Of a DNA stretch of 64,000 bases, positions 59,753 to 64,000 are shown piece by piece. The DNA lies in contig JASXTE010000002.1 of the NCBI GenBank assembly GCA_030280995.1, positions 35,297,183 through 35,361,182 on the forward strand, given 5' to 3'. This DNA comes from Hemileia vastatrix. Lineage: Eukaryota > Basidiomycota > Pucciniomycetes > Pucciniales > Zaghouaniaceae. The translations under genes and the position numbers were made by a program. Positions within the stretch are counted from its first letter, which is position 1. Every line of letters starts with the position of its first letter. The notes below the pieces were generated by a model. That model searched no databases. It worked only from the letters and a program-made list of their open reading frames with translations, and had not been told where the DNA came from.

Positions 59753-61678
59753 ATGGATGATAATTTTGAAGGGATGTCTGTTGACCCAATTGATTCCAAT
59801 CTTTTTCCACCTCAAAATACTAATACTGGAAATACTCCACCACCACCCACTGCTGATCCACCTCAAGATGCATCTCAATCTGTACCGCCAAATCCTAACC
59901 CACCACCTAATCCCAATCCAGGCCGAGAGTCTCATGCAGAACCAAGAAATTTTAATCCCAATCATCCTTCTGCTCCTGAAAGTGCTGATCAGCATGCGGA
60001 TCAGCTAGGAGGAGATTGGGCTAGTGAAGTATTGAGGGAATTTTTCAGAGACTGATCATCATCCACCACACAATATGGGGGGCGGACTTGCTAGCAAGTC
60101 CGCAACCTTGGACCCAAACTCACCATAGATTGAACACACATTGAGCTATTGATAAAGGAACCATACAATCAGGGATGAACACCACTCAGCAGAACAGTTT
60201 TAGGTGGGTGTTCAAGTAGAGTTCAGTATGGGTTCAGTCTGAGTTCAGTCTGAGTTCCATCTGAGTTCCATCTGAGTTCAGGTTGAGGACTTGCTAGCAA
60301 GTCCACCCCCTATATTGCGTAGTGATCTGCTCAGCCAAACCAAGGAGCAAGCACAAGTGGAGCTGGTAAGTCAAATTTTTAGTGTATTCTTTTACTTAAA
60401 AATTGCCAATTTAATTAACTTATTTGAATAATTAGTGAATCCCTCAATAATTATGGGTATCAGTGATTACCACAGACTCAATTCAGCAGAGTCTCATGAA
60501 CGAGAATGGGGGTTAAGGGCTGTAAGAGGCTTAGTTAGAAGGAATGATGTTCCCAGGAGCTTGGACAGTCTAAATAAAAATATTTACCACTTTCTGAAGT
60601 ATTGTCTTGGGGGACCAACTCAAGTAGCAAAATATCCTGAAAGCCCAACACCTTTGGAGATTGAAAATTGGAAAACTTGGAACCAATTCAAACTGTCCTA
60701 ACCCAAGTCCAATCTTCTTACCATGCCAATTCTGCAGCTGATTGACAATTTCTGATAAACAATTCTATAGCCTTCTTGTGATCCAAAATTTGACTACCCA
60801 AATTTTTTCCAGCACCTGAGCCTCGAGGACTAAAAGAAGGAGCACCTATCCCAATTTCTGTCAAAATAAACTTAGAGTGTGAATTGCAAGAAAAAGGTTT
60901 TTGGAAATTTTCCTTTGATTGGACTTGCTGTGATTTTTCAGAATCAACTTGAAATCAAGTCATGGGAAGCATAGTATGTGACCACTGTACCAGCTGGCTC
61001 ACCACCTTGAATACAATTGATCAGTCAAAGCTTCAGTTCACTCAATGTGTTATTGAGAAGTGGGTAGTTAATAAGGGGAAGGATATGATAAGGTTCTTTG
61101 GGTAAGAAGAGGAAAGGGTGGAAAGAGAAAAGATGGAAAAGAGGGCAAGGGCACAAGTAAAACATTATCGGACCAAGGTAAGTTTTTTATTTTACTTTGC
61201 TTTTTGTTATTATGAAGCTTATTTAGTTGGAATTCAAATTGCTAGTGCATTCTACAAGTTAGCAAGAGATCTCTGCAGTGATGTGACAGGTTTTGTTGTG
61301 CTTTTTCATAATACTAGGTGCATCTCTGATATCAAGGAAGGCCCACCACCAGCCCCAACTGCACCCATTCAAGCTATTCCTGGATGGCAAAATCCTGAAC
61401 TCAATGATTTGTTTTAAAAAATGGATAAGATGACAAAGGACTTAGCCCATACACCAGCTCAAAGAAAATCGGCATCAAAAACATATTCACGGTCATCAGA
61501 AAGGAAAGTTGCACAAGATGGTATATTCAATGTTCCCAAATACCTCCCCAAGAATTTCTATTCAGCAACATTTTTGGCAGGATTATCTGTGAATGAACGT
61601 GAGTTACTTGGGGCTGGAGCTGATATTGATCTGGTAAAGAATTGGGAATCAATTAATACAGCATCAACATCATCATAA
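59753..61678 (+). pseudogene. Accessory protein 2 pseudogene with inserted element (copy C)
   Basis: All three exons align with copy B (start 59753, stop 61676-61678). It is broken by the 261-bp insertion at 60064-60324, TGA at 60054, a short deletion near 60695, CGA to TGA at 60743-60745, TGA near 60950, TAA at ~61105 and TAA near 61415. The codon that is TGA in copy B is TGC here, showing that the B change is recent. Confidence 0.9.
60064..60324. mobile_element. 261-bp non-autonomous CACTA-like element
   Basis: Ends CACCACACAATATGGGGGG and, on the complement, CACTACGCAATATAGGGGG, each followed by the palindrome GGACTTGCTAGCAAGTCC. Flanked by ATC (60061-60063 and 60325-60327); copy B has the uninterrupted site near 41328-41343. 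Internally it carries tandem GAGTTCAGTCT/GAGTTCCATCT repeats (about 60210-60288), typical of CACTA subterminal repeats. No coding capacity. The right end keeps the classical CACTA start. Confidence 0.92.
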
Positions 61679-61879
61679 CTTGGGTATAAAAGTGATCTTC
61701 TGTGTAATATAGCTATCTTATATTGAACTTTATGTATTCTGTTATTTTTCAAAGCAACTTGGTAAATTTTATAAGGTGATATTGAGAGAGATTAACATTT
61801 TATTTAAGAAAAACAAATATTTTATGAGATATAAAAATGTATTTTCAACAAATTGATGGTCCATAACTCTTTATGTCAC

Positions 61880-63830
61880 ATATCTATCCATATTAATTTT
61901 GATCAAAATTAATGTTGACCAATACATAGTGAATACAAACTATGCCACTTACACTTGCCAGGCATAGCTACCATTCAATATTCCAGTACCAAAATCAATG
62001 AGCATGTTAATCATGAATTTCTGGAGCAAAATGCTTATTTTTATGCATGGTGCCTTTCCAACATTAATTTCAATCAAAATTAATTTTGATACTGGCATAT
62101 TGAATGGTGGCTATTCCTGGAAACTTTAAGTGGCATAGTTTGTATTCATTATGTATTGGTCAACATTAATTTTGATCAAATTTAATATTGACATTTGCAT
62201 ATTGAATCCAAACCAGAAAACAACCCAAAAAATTCTTCATAAAACTGCTCATTAATTTCAATCAAAATTAGGGTTGACCATATTCATATTGAATGGTAGT
62301 TATATTTGGTGTGTGTAAGTTGTAAAGCTTGTGTTCAATGTGTATTGGTCAACATTAATTTTGATTGAAATTAATATTAATGTGTAAATGATATATACAT
62401 GCTCCATATGCATTGTAATGTGTTTTCTTAAGAATAGAGGGCCCTACTTTTCATCTTACAGAAAAATGCTTTGTGGCATGTCAAATTCAACTTTAATTAA
62501 AACTAATGTTGACATGTTACCATGCATAAAAGTAAGCAACTGACTGCATAAATTGATGAAAATCATGAACCTTAATTTTGAGAAAAATTAATGTTGCGAA
62601 ATTCAGATTGAATAAAAGCTATGCCACTTACACTAGCCAGGCATATTTAATATTTATTATGTATTGGTCAACATTAATTTTTATAGAAATTTATATGGAT
62701 ATGTAAATATTATACTTACCCTCAACATGTATAGTAAATTTCAATACTTAAGAATACTTGCTGTCCTTTATATGTCATGCAAAAAAGCATTATATCATTT
62801 CAACATTACTTTTGATCAAAATTAATGTTGGCATGCCATTATGCATTGAAACAACTAACTGACTGAAAAATTTTATGATCAAAATTCTCATTAATTTTGA
62901 TCAAAATTAATGTTGACCAATACATATTGAGTATAAGCTATCTCCATTTACTCAGACCAGATATAACTACCATTCAATATGTATATGGTCAGCCTTAATT
63001 TTGATCAAAATTAATGGGCAGTTTTATGAAGAATCTTTTGGGTCCTTTGCTGGCTTGGGTTTAATATGCAAATGTCAATATTAAATTCAATTGAAATTAA
63101 TGTTGACCAATACATAATGAATACACACTATGCCACTTAGACTTTTCAGGCATAGCTAAATGCAATATGACAGTATCAAAAGTAATTTCGATTGAAATTA
63201 ATGTTTGAAAGGCACCATGCATAAAAATAAGCAGTTGACTCCAGAAATTCATGATTATTGTGCTCATTAATTTCGATTGAAATTAATTTTTGATACTGGA
63301 ATATTTAATGGTAGCTATGCCTGGCAAGTGTAAGTGGCATAGCATGTATTCACTATGTATTGGTCAACATTAATTGAAATTGAAATTAATATGGACATGG
63401 ACTATGCATAAAATTCCAATAAGTATAGGTAATCTAAGCAGTTGGATTAATTGGTTTGATCAAGTACACCATATAAAAATTTATGTTTTAATGCCTTGGT
63501 TAATTTCAACTGAAATTAATTTTAAGCCATTCATGTTGAATTTTATCTATGTCTGTGTAGTCCATGTGAAATGGCTTGTATTCAATATGCAGGGGTCTAC
63601 ATTAATTTTGATTGAAATTATGAGGTTCATTTTCTCAAAAATTTTGTGGTTTCTGTCAGGGTTCCATGCATGGTGCCATATGAAACTTGTTAATTCCTAT
63701 CAAAATTAAATTCAACACCAATATATTGAATACAAACCATGGCACTTACAGTACTTGGTCATAGCTAAAATTCAATATGCCAGTCTCAAAATTAATTTCA
63801 ATAGAAATTAATCAGGGTCCATGAAGTTTA
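61880..63830. repeat. Decayed palindrome array (copy C)
   Basis: Same layout as the copy B array, but no palindrome keeps both CpGs of the TTTCGATCGAAA core. Typical forms are TTTTGATCAAAA, TTTCAATCAAAA and TTTTGATTGAAA; two units retain a single CpG (TTTCGATTGAAA near 63186 and 63269). The AT parts of the palindromes are largely preserved. Confidence 0.92.
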
Positions 63831-64000
63831 TCAATAGTGTATGAGTAAAGTTTCAAGTCATATGTTTCATCATTTTCTTGCACCCATTTCTAGGTTATCT
63901 CAAAATTTTTTTTCAAGTTTTATTATATTAATCAAAACTGTGGTAAGTTGTAAAAAATTAGCTAATCCAAATCTCAAATTGAATATTAATGTTTTAATAA
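63831..64000. other. Copy C region beyond the array, to window edge
   Basis: Aligns with copy B from about 44875; AT-rich, no gene in the window. Confidence 0.6.

Larger units (their letters stand above)
58734..64000 (+). mobile_element. Older giant-element copy C, right part (continues past window)
   Basis: Resumes exactly where 31715 stopped, after the ATT duplication, and follows copy B from about 40012 to 45045. It includes the end of the transposase, accessory protein 2 with a 261-bp insertion, and the decayed palindrome array. Confidence 0.92.

Overview
This window looks like a transposon-packed, AT-rich fungal nuclear genome, most likely a basidiomycete and plausibly a rust fungus (Pucciniales). 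The reasons are a fungal-style Tnp2 (En/Spm, CACTA) transposase, many short GT-AG introns of about 55-120 bp, a Tet-like 2OG-Fe(II) oxygenase of the kind common in rust genomes, long gene-poor AT-rich stretches and no recognisable host gene. The organism is an inference; the mobile-element reading comes directly from the sequence.

The main object is a complete 27,018-bp DNA transposon (copy B, 31716-58733). It has about 41-bp terminal inverted repeats beginning CACCACAG, each carrying a perfect 20-bp palindrome, and a 3-bp target duplication (ATT). It encodes six genes: an SNF2-family ATPase, a convergent uncharacterised protein, the Tnp2 transposase, a second uncharacterised protein that is a paralogue of the first, a 653-residue acidic/Ser-rich protein, and a divergently oriented Tet/JBP-like dioxygenase. 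It also carries a 2-kb array of palindromes centred on TTTCGATCGAAA, a repeated promoter motif in front of the Tet-like gene, a 0.8-kb block of 13 unrelated strong hairpins, and about 5.6 kb of non-coding AT-rich DNA at its right end.

A second, nearly identical copy (copy A, 1-15053) lies in the opposite orientation and runs off the left edge of the window. A third, older and decayed copy (copy C) occupies 25886-31715 and 58734-64000. Copy B is inserted inside the transposase gene of copy C, and copies A and B supply the uninterrupted target sequence. Copy C is also hit by a 1,500-bp solo LTR (5-bp target duplication) and by a 261-bp non-autonomous CACTA-like element (3-bp target duplication). 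Copy C shows widespread CpG to TpG/CpA change, including at least three CGA to TGA stop codons, and complete loss of intact palindromes. This is the footprint expected of cytosine methylation. Copies A and B each carry private mutations: B has a 1-bp frameshift in the SNF2 gene and a nonsense codon in the second accessory gene, while A is intact at both places.

The spacer between copies A and C (15054-25885) holds no intact gene. It contains termini of related elements, a roughly 600-bp-unit tandem array with hairpins, a Ty1/copia reverse-transcriptase relic, small inverted-repeat elements, a long pyrimidine-then-purine tract and a minisatellite.

How the genes could work together is inference: the Tnp2 transposase mobilises the element, the two paralogous proteins and the 653-residue protein may be DNA-binding or assembly factors acting on the palindrome array, and the SNF2 ATPase and Tet-like oxygenase may open and demethylate the element's chromatin so that it escapes host CpG methylation.
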